This document shows, in pieces, positions 6,847 through 13,301 of a stretch of 14,245 nucleotides of DNA. Origin of the DNA: Desulfobulbus sp. (GTDB lineage Bacteria > Desulfobacterota > Desulfobulbia > Desulfobulbales > Desulfobulbaceae); NCBI GenBank assembly GCA_011051825.1, contig DRKH01000409.1, forward strand, positions 1-14,245, given 5' to 3'. A program made the translations under genes and the position numbers. How positions within the stretch are numbered: the stretch's first letter is position 1; every line of letters begins with the position of its first letter. The notes under the pieces were generated by a model. It had not been told where the DNA came from and searched no databases. It saw only the letters and a list, made by a program, of their open reading frames with translations.

Positions 6847-8037
6847 CTACAGGCTGAAAATCACCACCATGATTGCGTCGGAAATAACGATCAGGACAAT
6901 GGCCATGACAACGGCCGAGGTAGTGGCTTCACCAACTGCGGAGGCACTGCGCCCACTGTGCAGCCCCTGGTAACAGCCGGAAAAACTGATAACCACTCCA
7001 TAGACCGTACTTTTTATAATCCCCTGGTTGATCTGCCACATGTGGAGCCCTTTTTTGCTCTGCACAAAATATTCATACAGGGGGATATCCATCATCCAGA
7101 CTCCGATAAGAGAGCCGCCGGCAATGCCGAGGAGGTCGGCATAGATGCAGAGCAGGGGCAGCATGCAGATCAGGGCAAGCATCCTCGGGAGGACAAGGTA
7201 GGAGACCGGTGAAATACCAAGTGTGCGGAGGGCGTCGATTTCTTCATTCACCTGCATGGTACCGAGCTGGGCGGCATAGGCGGCCCCGGTTCGACCGGCC
7301 ATGATGATGCCGCTCATCATGGCCCCCATCTCCAGAACCATGGAAAGCGCCACCAGATTGGCAACATAGATCTGGGCACCGAATATACGAAGCTGTACTG
7401 CGCCGACAAAGGCAAGAATAACCCCGACCAGGATCGAGATCAATGAGACGATGGGCAGCGCGTCAGCGCCACAGTTCTGGAGAAAATAAAAAAAATCTCG
7501 AAATCGGAAGTAGGCTTTCCCGCGAAAGAGCAGCACAAGCGCTGTAACGATTTCACCTGTAAAGCGGGCAAGATCGCGCCCCCGGGCAAATATATCGAGA
7601 ACGCCCTGGCCCAGACGGGCGATCATCCCGGTTTGCACCTTTTCTTTATTGAGTGGCCGGGACGTTGATTTCCGGGCAAGTGTAAGCAGGGATTGCACCC
7701 CTTCCGGTAAGCCGGTCAGGTCGACGGCCAGTTGCTTTTTTCGACAGTGGTCGAGAAAGTGGCTCAGAAAGACCAGAAGAATGGAATCCCAGTTGAGGGA
7801 ATCCTCTGCCGTGATCTTGAGATGGTCCAGGTGAGCGGGCAGGCGGCCGAAAATTTCGTCAAGTTCAGGGATGGAACAGGAGGCCTTCCAGCATCCGCTC
7901 AGCTGCAGAGTCGAACGGCCGGGAGCCGTGGGAATAAAACGATACGAGGCGGAAGAAGTCACGGTTCTGAAATGCAGGGAAGACCAGAGATGGCAGACCA
8001 CATCCCGCTGCAACCAGGCCGGAGATTCCACCGGCAA
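6847..8037 (-). CDS. MlaE-family permease with N-terminal STAS-like domain
   Basis: A 396-residue protein. The C-terminal ~250 residues are an MlaE-type permease with about five to six membrane segments: GADALPIVSLISILVGV, a GAQIYVANLVALSMVLEMGAM stretch, the family's conserved MAGRTGAAYAAQLGTM and NEEIDALRTLGISP, and a hydrophobic C-terminal helix. About residues 25-130 form a soluble domain with TLQLSGCWKAS and LAVDLTGLPEGVQSLL, resembling STAS domains found fused to some MlaE proteins; plain MlaE is about 260 residues. No ATG start is available: reading back from TTG 8037 gives a TGA at 8083-8085, the antiporter stop, with no better start between. TTG has a strong GGAGGT 9 nt upstream (8047-8052), so TTG 8037 is well supported. 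In E. coli the equivalent STAS protein, MlaB, is a separate gene. Confidence 0.92.
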   Translation of the reverse strand: MPVESPAWLQRDVVCHLWSSLHFRTVTSSASYRFIPTAPGRSTLQLSGCWKASCSIPELDEIFGRLPAHLDHLKITAEDSLNWDSILLVFLSHFLDHCRKKQLAVDLTGLPEGVQSLLTLARKSTSRPLNKEKVQTGMIARLGQGVLDIFARGRDLARFTGEIVTALVLLFRGKAYFRFRDFFYFLQNCGADALPIVSLISILVGVILAFVGAVQLRIFGAQIYVANLVALSMVLEMGAMMSGIIMAGRTGAAYAAQLGTMQVNEEIDALRTLGISPVSYLVLPRMLALICMLPLLCIYADLLGIAGGSLIGVWMMDIPLYEYFVQSKKGLHMWQINQGIIKSTVYGVVISFSGCYQGLHSGRSASAVGEATTSAVVMAIVLIVISDAIMVVIFSL

Positions 8038-8082
8038 AGGGGACGCACCTCCGGCCTCGTTTGCAGATCGTGATAATGATTT

Positions 8083-9453
8083 TCAGGCAAAGGCATAATA
8101 TCTGAGCCAGATATAAATCATGGAGATAAAGACCGTAATAAACATGATCGGAACACCATAGGCGATGAATTTTATAAAGCTGATCTTGTGGCCTGCCTTT
8201 TCAGCCATACCGACAACTATTACATTGGCCGAGGCCCCGATCGCGGTCCCGTTCCCGCCCAGACAGGCTCCAAGGGCAAGGGACCACCAGATCGGCATGA
8301 GATCGGCATGTTGGAGTAATGCAGTACCGGAGAGGTGTGGCCACATTTCTCTGGCCATATCAATGACCAGGGGGTTCATGGTCGCAACATAGGGAATATT
8401 ATCGACTACGGCTGAGGCAATAGCGGAAAACCACATGATGACCATGGAGGTGGCAAAGAGATTTCCCTTGGTCAGGGCCAGCATTTCCTGCGACATCATG
8501 CTGATGGCACCGACTTTGACCATACCGCCGACCATGATGAACAGGCCGATAAAAAAGAAGATGACCGGCCATTCCACCTCAGCCAGGACATGATGCGGTT
8601 CATGGGTCCCGGAAAGCAGTAAGAGAAGACCGGCACCGAACAGAGCCACCGTTGCCGGTTCGTAGTGAAAGAAGCCATGGAGGACAAAACCGACCAGGAC
8701 GATGGCGAGCACCACAAGTGACTTGGTCAGCATGACCGGATCCTTGATTGCCTCCCGTTCGTCCATGCTCATGATGCGTTCTTTAAGCTCATCCCGGGCC
8801 TGCAGCTTCTTGCCGAACACAATCTTGATGATCACGATGGAGACCACCATCATGATGATAACGATCGGGGTCAGGTTGATGATGAAATCCATAAAGTTCA
8901 GCTTGGCCTTAGAGGCAATCATGATGTTGGGCGGGTCACCGATCAGGGTGGCGGTACCACCGATGTTCGAGGCAAGGGCCTCGACTATTAAATAGGGAAT
9001 AGGATCAACTTCAAGGGCATCGGCAATCAACAGCGTGACCGGGGCCAGCAGCAGGACGGTGGTGACATTATCCAGCAGGGCGGAGAGAAGAGCGGTGATG
9101 ACGGCAAAGATGATCATGATGCGAATGGGTTCACCTCTGCCGAGTTTGGCACTGCGTATGGCAATATATTCAAACAGGCCGGTGGGCCGCATCAGGTTGA
9201 TGATAATCATCATCCCGATCAGCAGAAAGATAACGTTCCAGTCGACCCCGAACTCTTCGAGGTGAAAGGCCTCGTGTTGTTCCAGAATTTTCAGGATCAG
9301 GACCAGGGATGCACCGAACAGGGCAACAATGGTTTTATGAATTTTTTCCGAGATAATAAGCGCAAGTGCAATAAAAAAAATTGCGCAGGCCATGTAAAAG
9401 CTGGCGTCCATGACCAGGAGCTGGGCCCCATGGGCGGTTTCAACAGGTGCCAT
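8083..9453 (-). CDS. ArsB/NhaD-family (ion transporter superfamily) antiporter
   Basis: A 456-residue polytopic membrane protein with roughly 11-12 hydrophobic helices and two inverted halves, as expected of the IT superfamily (CitMHS/NhaD/OCA2 group). Half one holds LLDNVTTVLLLAPVT and EALASNIGGTATLIGDPPNIMI; half two holds VVDNIPYVATMNPLV and LGGNGTAIGASANVIVVG. These paired Asp-Asn and Gly-rich hairpin motifs are the conserved ion/substrate elements. Members move Na+/H+, arsenite or organic anions; the sequence resembles the NhaD/P-protein group most, so Na+/H+ exchange is likely but not proven. The start has GGGAGG 9 nt upstream and overlaps the CBS gene by 14 bp. The STAS-MlaE start lies 45 bp after its stop. 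Confidence 0.9.
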   Translation of the reverse strand: MAPVETAHGAQLLVMDASFYMACAIFFIALALIISEKIHKTIVALFGASLVLILKILEQHEAFHLEEFGVDWNVIFLLIGMMIIINLMRPTGLFEYIAIRSAKLGRGEPIRIMIIFAVITALLSALLDNVTTVLLLAPVTLLIADALEVDPIPYLIVEALASNIGGTATLIGDPPNIMIASKAKLNFMDFIINLTPIVIIMMVVSIVIIKIVFGKKLQARDELKERIMSMDEREAIKDPVMLTKSLVVLAIVLVGFVLHGFFHYEPATVALFGAGLLLLLSGTHEPHHVLAEVEWPVIFFFIGLFIMVGGMVKVGAISMMSQEMLALTKGNLFATSMVIMWFSAIASAVVDNIPYVATMNPLVIDMAREMWPHLSGTALLQHADLMPIWWSLALGACLGGNGTAIGASANVIVVGMAEKAGHKISFIKFIAYGVPIMFITVFISMIYIWLRYYAFA

Positions 9454-9925
9454 CGGCTTTTTCCTCCCTGGTCAGTAGATCTGCTATAAAGTCATAAATA
9501 TCTCTCATGTAGACCATGCCGATAATCTGCCCGTTTTCCTCGGTTACCGGGAGGCGCTGCAGTCCTTTTTTGACCATCAAATCGGCACAGACCATCAGGG
9601 CTGCCTCACTGTTAATAGTCACTATATCTTTTGTCATGATTTCGCCGACGACCTTGTTCTTTGCCCGATCAGTCATCTGCTCAAGCATGTGCTCCCAGGA
9701 AAAAAGGCTGATATCCGGCGACAGGTAAGAGGGAATAACCGCCCGGATAATATCCTTGATCGATAATATTCCGACAATTTCTCCTTTGCCGTTTTTCACC
9801 AGCATGCCTTTGATGGGCAGGCCATGCTGGCGCTTGACGTTGCGCATGCGGATGACAGCCTCGCAGATGGGCATGTCCGTGGAAAGATACGCCTCAATAG
9901 GCGACATCACATCTCGTGCTTTCAT
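9440..9925 (-). CDS. Two-CBS-domain protein, probably regulating the adjacent antiporter
   Basis: A 161-residue soluble protein made almost only of two CBS domains: one from VMSPIEAYLS to VGILSIKDIIRAV (about residues 5-63), one from VGEIMTKDIVTINSE to IGMVYMRDIYDFI (about 92-149). CBS pairs bind adenine nucleotides and switch partner proteins. The last codons overlap the antiporter start by 14 bp, so the products are co-translated; I infer that it senses energy state or ions for that transporter, as CBS domains do when fused to other transporters. The ATG has GAGG about 6 nt upstream. It is the first gene of the leftward gene string, preceded by a terminator-like hairpin. Confidence 0.9.
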   Translation of the reverse strand: MKARDVMSPIEAYLSTDMPICEAVIRMRNVKRQHGLPIKGMLVKNGKGEIVGILSIKDIIRAVIPSYLSPDISLFSWEHMLEQMTDRAKNKVVGEIMTKDIVTINSEAALMVCADLMVKKGLQRLPVTEENGQIIGMVYMRDIYDFIADLLTREEKADGTC

Positions 9926-9952
9926 TGTGTGCCTCAGAAAAAGATGAACAGG

Positions 9953-9976
9953 AAAAAAATCTGTGACGGGTCACAG
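9953..9976 (-). terminator. Hairpin plus T7, terminator or attenuator before the CBS gene
   Basis: On the minus strand CTGTGA (9976-9971) pairs with TCACAG (9966-9961) around a CCCG loop, followed by one A and seven T residues (9959-9953). The form is that of a Rho-independent terminator, though the 6-bp stem is modest. It ends only 27 bp upstream of the CBS start codon, so a promoter located further upstream would make it an attenuator. The palindrome could also be a protein-binding operator. Confidence 0.55.
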
Positions 9977-9996
9977 GATGAGTAACTATGTTTTTT

Positions 9997-10024
9997 CATC
10001 TACCTTAAATCTGTAAGTGATCAA
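9997..10024 (-). promoter_or_regulatory. Weak sigma70-like promoter candidate for the CBS-NhaD-Mla operon
   Basis: On the minus strand TTGATC (10024-10019) and TAGATG (10002-9997) are separated by 16 bp, each matching 4 of 6 consensus positions. The position upstream of the hairpin at 9953-9976 is sensible for the operon, but the match is poor and could be chance. Confidence 0.22.
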
Positions 10025-10109
10025 GGGTGCCGTAGCTTCGTGCAGGCGCGACCGTGCGAAGAGGTAAGCGAGCCTGCGAGACACCGTGCGGTGTCCCTTA
10101 TCACTTGCA
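10012..10109. repeat. Structured palindromic element, possible REP-like repeat or small RNA
   Basis: The outer arms TGTAAGTGATCAAGGG (10012-10027) and CCCTTATCACTTGCA (10095-10109) pair with one bulged base and one G-T pair. Inside are a perfect hairpin ACACCG-TG-CGGTGT (10081-10094) and a GCAGGC/GCCTGC stem (10042-10047 with 10072-10077), with an alternative CTTCG/CGAAG pairing (10036-10040 with 10057-10061). The 10-mer AGGTAAGCGA (10062-10071) also occurs in the palindrome at 2893-3030 (2928-2937). Its left arm overlaps the promoter candidate and its right edge meets the T-run of the SYLF terminator. Confidence 0.5.
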
Positions 10110-10153
10110 AAAATCTCCGGGTTGCGGCCCGCCATGGGGCGGCAATCCGGAGA
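10109..10153 (-). terminator. Strong Rho-independent terminator of the SYLF gene
   Basis: On the minus strand a 17-position stem (10153-10137 with 10130-10114) has one mismatch and one G-T pair, a 6-nt loop and arms TCTCCGG/CCGGAGA at the base, followed directly by five T residues (10113-10109). It starts 25 bp beyond the TGA stop of the SYLF gene. This is a textbook intrinsic terminator. Confidence 0.85.
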
Positions 10154-10178
10154 GTACAGATAGTGGCCGGGGCGGGTA

Positions 10179-10886
10179 TCAGCTCCCCAGGGGCTTGGTC
10201 CTGGTGGCTTGGATTCGGGGGAGAGCGGCCCGTAATTCATCAGCCTGAGGATTTGTTACGGTTCTTTTGATCAGGATATCGACCGGGCCGACCGGCTTGT
10301 TGTAATAGCTCTCATTCCACTCATAGCGAGGGGCAACAACGGCCCCTTCAATACTGATGCCGCCGAACAGACCTTTTGAGCGGCCAAAGGCCAAAATGTC
10401 TGCGGTCTGCGCCTTGGCAGTGGCTCCAACCGGACCAGCGGCAACCGCAACATCACCACCAAGTTTGAATTCCGTGGAGAGCATGGCGTTGATACCCTTT
10501 TCCGTCATGACCATGAGAATAATTTCAGAGGCATCTGCACCGATCTGCAGACCTAGCGAAACGGAACCCATGGTGTAAAAAGCGGGATAGCTCCATTCTC
10601 CGGTCTTCGGATCCCGGGCCACCAGCAGGCCGGAACCACCGGAGCCACCAATGATAAAACCGCCGCGAAGCATCTGCGGGACGATAAAAATGCCCTTGGC
10701 ATTCTGGACATTATTTCGGAACCACTCCATATTCGGATCCTGCATGAAGCTCTTGAAGACGGCAGTGCCTTTGGCAACCAGTTCCTCAGGTTTGCTGTAA
10801 TCACCAGCCTGTCCGGCAACAGGGGTAAAAAGAGCGGTGCAGGTAAGTGTGAACAGGAATAAACATCTTGTCAGTGTCTGTTTCAT
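10179..10886 (-). CDS. SYLF-domain (Ysc84-like) exported lipid-binding protein
   Basis: A 235-residue protein with an N-terminal signal peptide (hydrophobic residues about 8-24, likely cut after AGQA at residue ~27). The mature part is a SYLF/Ysc84 domain: a leading helix, then AKGIFIVPQMLRGGFIIGGSGGSGLLVAR, GEWSYPAFYTMGSVSLGLQIGADASEIILMVMT, GGDVAVAAGPVG and KGLFGGISIEGAVV, the usual glycine-rich beta core. SYLF domains bind phosphoinositides in eukaryotes; bacterial members are exported and their role is poorly known. The start has GGAG 8 nt upstream. A minus-strand TATAAA lies near 10911-10918 as a possible -10, without a good -35. A strong terminator follows the gene, so it is transcribed separately from the CBS operon. 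Confidence 0.9.
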   Translation of the reverse strand: MKQTLTRCLFLFTLTCTALFTPVAGQAGDYSKPEELVAKGTAVFKSFMQDPNMEWFRNNVQNAKGIFIVPQMLRGGFIIGGSGGSGLLVARDPKTGEWSYPAFYTMGSVSLGLQIGADASEIILMVMTEKGINAMLSTEFKLGGDVAVAAGPVGATAKAQTADILAFGRSKGLFGGISIEGAVVAPRYEWNESYYNKPVGPVDILIKRTVTNPQADELRAALPRIQATRTKPLGS

Positions 10887-11525
10887 GTTTCTTGCTCCAG
10901 GTAGGTGAGAATTTATAAGGGGGTGAGGTTAAGAACTGCTACTCCATGCTGTTATGGGCCTGAGAAATGCCCAATTCGGTTGGCCATGGTGATCTGTTCC
11001 AAAAAAAATCTATCCGGAAGGAAGTTGTCTGTATGCACCTGTCTGAACAGTTACCTTAATTGTAGTAAAAGTGAGTCTTTTGTCCAATAAAAAGGGGGCA
11101 ATTGTTAAAGAATTCTGCCCGGATCCGCCAAGGCCCTCTTTTAAGACAGCGGGACAGGCAGTGGCCCGGTTGCAAAAAAGAGCGTTGCCCATCTCTTCAG
11201 ACTGACATCCAATCCCTCGAAGAGACCTGAACGTGTAGTAAATATCGACCATGCTTAAGTATAACATCTTGTAAACACATGTGTAAATTATTTTCCTCCG
11301 CCTTAATTATATTGTACCTGGAAGCCGGTGGGTAAACCGGATGACCGCCAACGGATTCCGGTTCCACCTGAACAGGCAGCCGGTTCGGATATAAAACGCC
11401 GGTATGGGTGAAATTATGTACGAAGACAGACTTTTTTGCCTTGCATTTTTTCGTGAGCTATTGTTTATTTGTAAGTTTCGTATAACTTTTGACAGAAAAT
11501 TATTCTAATATAGAGGAGGATTCGC
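10887..11525. other. Divergent intergenic region between the SYLF gene and rplU
   Basis: About 640 bp with no supported gene. It must hold the promoter of the leftward SYLF gene and that of rplU. Visible items are: A8 at 11001-11008; a 7-bp stem TCTCTTC/GAAGAGA (11192-11198 with 11219-11225); a 10-bp palindrome ACACATGTGT (11275-11284) in AT-rich DNA, which could be an operator; and the structured rplU leader (11324-11404). An open frame of 85 codons on the minus strand at 11010-11267 shows no recognisable protein character and I do not call it. Confidence 0.5.
11324..11404 (+). promoter_or_regulatory. Structured GC-rich leader of rplU with repeated CCGGT motifs
   Basis: CCGGT or its complement ACCGG recurs at about 11325, 11336, 11358, 11380 and 11399. 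At least two mutually exclusive hairpins are possible: CCGGT/ACCGG (11325-11340) and AACCGGA/TCCGGTT (11335-11341 with 11357-11363, 15-nt loop). Competing stems upstream of a ribosomal protein gene suggest an autoregulatory or attenuating leader. I do not recognise a known riboswitch or ribosomal leader family. Whether it is transcribed is not shown. Confidence 0.35.
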
Positions 11526-11837
11526 ATGTATGCTATTATTCGTACCGGCGGCAAGCAGTATCAGGTTGCAGCCGGGGATACAGTGCGGGTGGAAAAGCTC
11601 AAGGGTGAAGTCGGGGATACCATTGAGATCAACGATGTCCTGCTGGTGGCTGATGGAGATAGTGTCCAGGTCGGACAGCCTCTGGTTGACGGCGCCAAGG
11701 TTATTGTCAAGATTGCCGAACAGGGCAGGGCAAATAAGATCCTGGTCTTTAAAAAGAAAAAACGTAAAGGCTATCAGGTCAAAAACGGCCACAGGCAGCA
11801 GTATACAGCGCTGACCATTGAAGAGATAGCGGCATAA
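11526..11837 (+). CDS. rplU: Large-subunit ribosomal protein L21 (bL21)
   Basis: A 103-residue protein, the usual length for bL21, opening with MYAIIRTGGKQYQV and carrying GDTIEINDVLLV, a basic FKKKKRKGYQVKNGHRQQYT stretch that binds 23S rRNA, and TLTI-like C-terminus (ALTIEEIAA). GGAGGA lies 5 nt upstream of the ATG. It is followed by rpmA 48 bp downstream, the near-universal rplU-rpmA order, and obgE beyond. Confidence 0.98.
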   Translation: MYAIIRTGGKQYQVAAGDTVRVEKLKGEVGDTIEINDVLLVADGDSVQVGQPLVDGAKVIVKIAEQGRANKILVFKKKKRKGYQVKNGHRQQYTALTIEEIAA

Positions 11838-11885
11838 TTAAGCCACCGGCATCCATCCGGCATGGAACAGTAACGGAGAAAAAAA

Positions 11886-12140
11886 ATGGCACATAAAAAA
11901 GCAGGCGGCAGTTCACGAAACGGTCGCGACAGTGCAGGACAGCGAAGGGGTGTGAAACGATTCGGCGGACAACTGGTCCGGGCCGGAAATATCTTGGTTC
12001 GGCAGCTCGGCACCAGGATTCATCCTGGTGAGAATGTCGGCTGTGGCCGGGACTATACGCTGTTTGCCAAGGTTGACGGTGTTGTCACCTATGAGAAATT
12101 CGGCAAGAATCGTAAACGGGTCTCCGTCTATCCTGCCTGA
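11886..12140 (+). CDS. rpmA: Large-subunit ribosomal protein L27 (bL27)
   Basis: An 84-residue protein of normal bL27 length starting MAHKKAGGSSRNGRDS, with VKRFGGQLVRAGNILVRQ, GTRIHPGENVGCGRDYTLFA and a YEKFGKNRKRVSVYP tail. The flexible N-terminus, which reaches the peptidyl-transferase centre, starts directly at AHKKAGG; there is no Firmicutes-type cleavable prosequence. GGAG lies 7 nt before the ATG. A terminator follows the gene. Confidence 0.98.
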   Translation: MAHKKAGGSSRNGRDSAGQRRGVKRFGGQLVRAGNILVRQLGTRIHPGENVGCGRDYTLFAKVDGVVTYEKFGKNRKRVSVYPA

Positions 12141-12161
12141 CACCACACCGGACAGGCGATT

Positions 12162-12188
12162 TCCGGCTTCCGCCTTAAAACAGCCGGA
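12162..12188. other. Hairpin between rpmA and the terminator
   Basis: TCCGGCT (12162-12168) pairs perfectly with AGCCGGA (12182-12188), 13-nt loop, with no T-run. It may stabilise the 3' end of the rplU-rpmA transcript or mark an RNA processing site. Confidence 0.3.
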
Positions 12189-12200
12189 TCTGAAAAGCAC

Positions 12201-12239
12201 AAAAACTCGGCATCAAGATACTTGGTGTCGAGTTTTTTT
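12201..12239 (+). terminator. Rho-independent terminator of the rplU-rpmA unit
   Basis: AACTCGGCATCAAG and CTTGGTGTCGAGTT pair across a 3-nt loop (ATA, 12218-12220) with only two G-T pairs, followed by T7 (12233-12239). The preceding A-run extends the stem further. It lies 60 bp after the rpmA stop, so obgE-proB probably uses its own promoter or read-through. Confidence 0.88.
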
Positions 12240-12297
12240 ATGTTTTATCTTCATGGAGCATGATAAAATAGAGTCACTGCGGGGTTCGCTGTAACAT

Positions 12298-13299
12298 ATG
12301 GGATTTATTGACGAAGCAAAATTTTTTGTAAAGGCCGGTGATGGCGGTAACGGCTGCGTAAGCTTTCGCCGGGAAAAATTTGTTCCCCGGGGCGGTCCCA
12401 ATGGCGGTGACGGAGGCAGGGGTGGTTCCGTATACCTGGTCTCCGATGCCCGCCTCCACTCCCTGATCGATTTCAGGTATCGGTCCCATTTCAAGGCCAA
12501 GCGTGGCGGCAACGGCCAGGGCAGTGACAAACACGGTAAAAGCGGTAAGGATTGTATTGTCCGGGTTCCCCTGGGCTCGGTGCTCAAAGATGCCGAATCC
12601 GGCGAAGTGCTTGCCGATTTGACCGAAGACGGTATTCGCTTTCTGGCCGCTAAAGGCGGTAAGGGCGGTTTTGGCAATGCCCGCTTTGCCACCTCGACAA
12701 ACCGGGCGCCGCGCAAGGCAACTCCCGGTGGCGAAGGGGAAGAGCGCTGGCTCAAGATCGAGTTGAAACTGATTGCCGATATCGGCCTGGTCGGCCTGCC
12801 CAATGCCGGTAAATCGACCCTGCTCTCCAAGCTTTCCGCTGCCCATCCCAAGGTTGCGCCGTATCCGTTTACCACCCTGGAACCACAACTTGGCGTTCTG
12901 CAGGTCAGGCATCATCGGCCGCTCATTATTGCCGACATTCCCGGTCTGGTTGAAGGGGCGCACGAGGGGGTCGGCCTGGGCCATACCTTTCTTCGACACA
13001 TCGAGCGGACCAAGGTGCTTATTCATGTTCTGGATGGTGCAGGTGAAGGGGATGCTCCTGTTCACGACCTGCGGGTTCTGGAGCAGGAGCTGGCGGCTTT
13101 TAAAGATGAACTGCTTGATCGTCGTCAGATTATCCTGCTCAATAAAATCGACCTGCTGGACCGGGAGCGCCTTGAGGAGCTGCTGGCAGTCTTTGCCGAA
13201 AGCGGACTGGACGTGTTCCCGGTTTCAGCTCAAACCGGCGAAAATATCGACCGGTTAAAAAACACCCTTGCAGAACTCATCGACCCTGTTATGTATTGA
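12298..13299 (+). CDS. obgE: Ribosome-assembly GTPase ObgE/CgtA
   Basis: A 333-residue GTPase for late 50S assembly and stress control. Residues 1-158 form the glycine-rich Obg fold (AGDGGNG, RGGPNGGDGGRGG, AKGGKGGFGNARF). The G domain has G1 GLPNAGKST (166-174), switch FTTLEP, G3 DIPGL (213-217), G4 NKID (282-285) and G5 SA (310-311). It ends soon after the G domain, so the variable C-terminal domain of longer Obg proteins is missing, which is normal in many phyla. The Shine-Dalgarno is weak (GGGG about 13 nt upstream). proB starts 2 nt after its stop. Gene order rplU-rpmA-obgE supports the call. Confidence 0.97.
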   Translation: MGFIDEAKFFVKAGDGGNGCVSFRREKFVPRGGPNGGDGGRGGSVYLVSDARLHSLIDFRYRSHFKAKRGGNGQGSDKHGKSGKDCIVRVPLGSVLKDAESGEVLADLTEDGIRFLAAKGGKGGFGNARFATSTNRAPRKATPGGEGEERWLKIELKLIADIGLVGLPNAGKSTLLSKLSAAHPKVAPYPFTTLEPQLGVLQVRHHRPLIIADIPGLVEGAHEGVGLGHTFLRHIERTKVLIHVLDGAGEGDAPVHDLRVLEQELAAFKDELLDRRQIILLNKIDLLDRERLEELLAVFAESGLDVFPVSAQTGENIDRLKNTLAELIDPVMY

Positions 13300-13301
13300 C
13301 C

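Larger units (their letters stand above)
9926..10178. other. Gene-free stretch with structured non-coding elements
   Basis: Between the SYLF gene stop and the CBS gene start there is no convincing gene. The stretch is filled by a strong terminator (10109-10153), a structured palindromic element (10012-10109), a weak promoter-like pair and a second hairpin with T-run (9953-9976), each listed separately. Confidence 0.7.

Noticed and set aside
9961..9976. TGTGA-N4-TCACA as a CRP/FNR-family site
   Set aside because: Half-sites match CRP but the spacer is 4, not 6, and FNR would need TTGAT-N4-ATCAA. The T7 directly after it fits a terminator hairpin better; an operator for another regulator remains possible.
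11010..11267. Minus-strand open frame of 85 codons in the divergent intergenic region
   Set aside because: No signal peptide, membrane segment, domain or convincing ribosome site; of a length expected by chance in 640 bp.
11489..11511. TTGACA followed by TAATAT just before rplU
   Set aside because: The spacing is only 11 bp, far from the usual 16-18, and TAATAT would abut the ribosome site, so it is not a believable sigma70 promoter as a pair.
12213..13065. Two minus-strand open frames (220 and 263 codons) opposite obgE
   Set aside because: Both mirror obgE. The proline- and serine-rich character comes from the glycine-rich Obg domain read backwards, and the start regions overlap the terminator.
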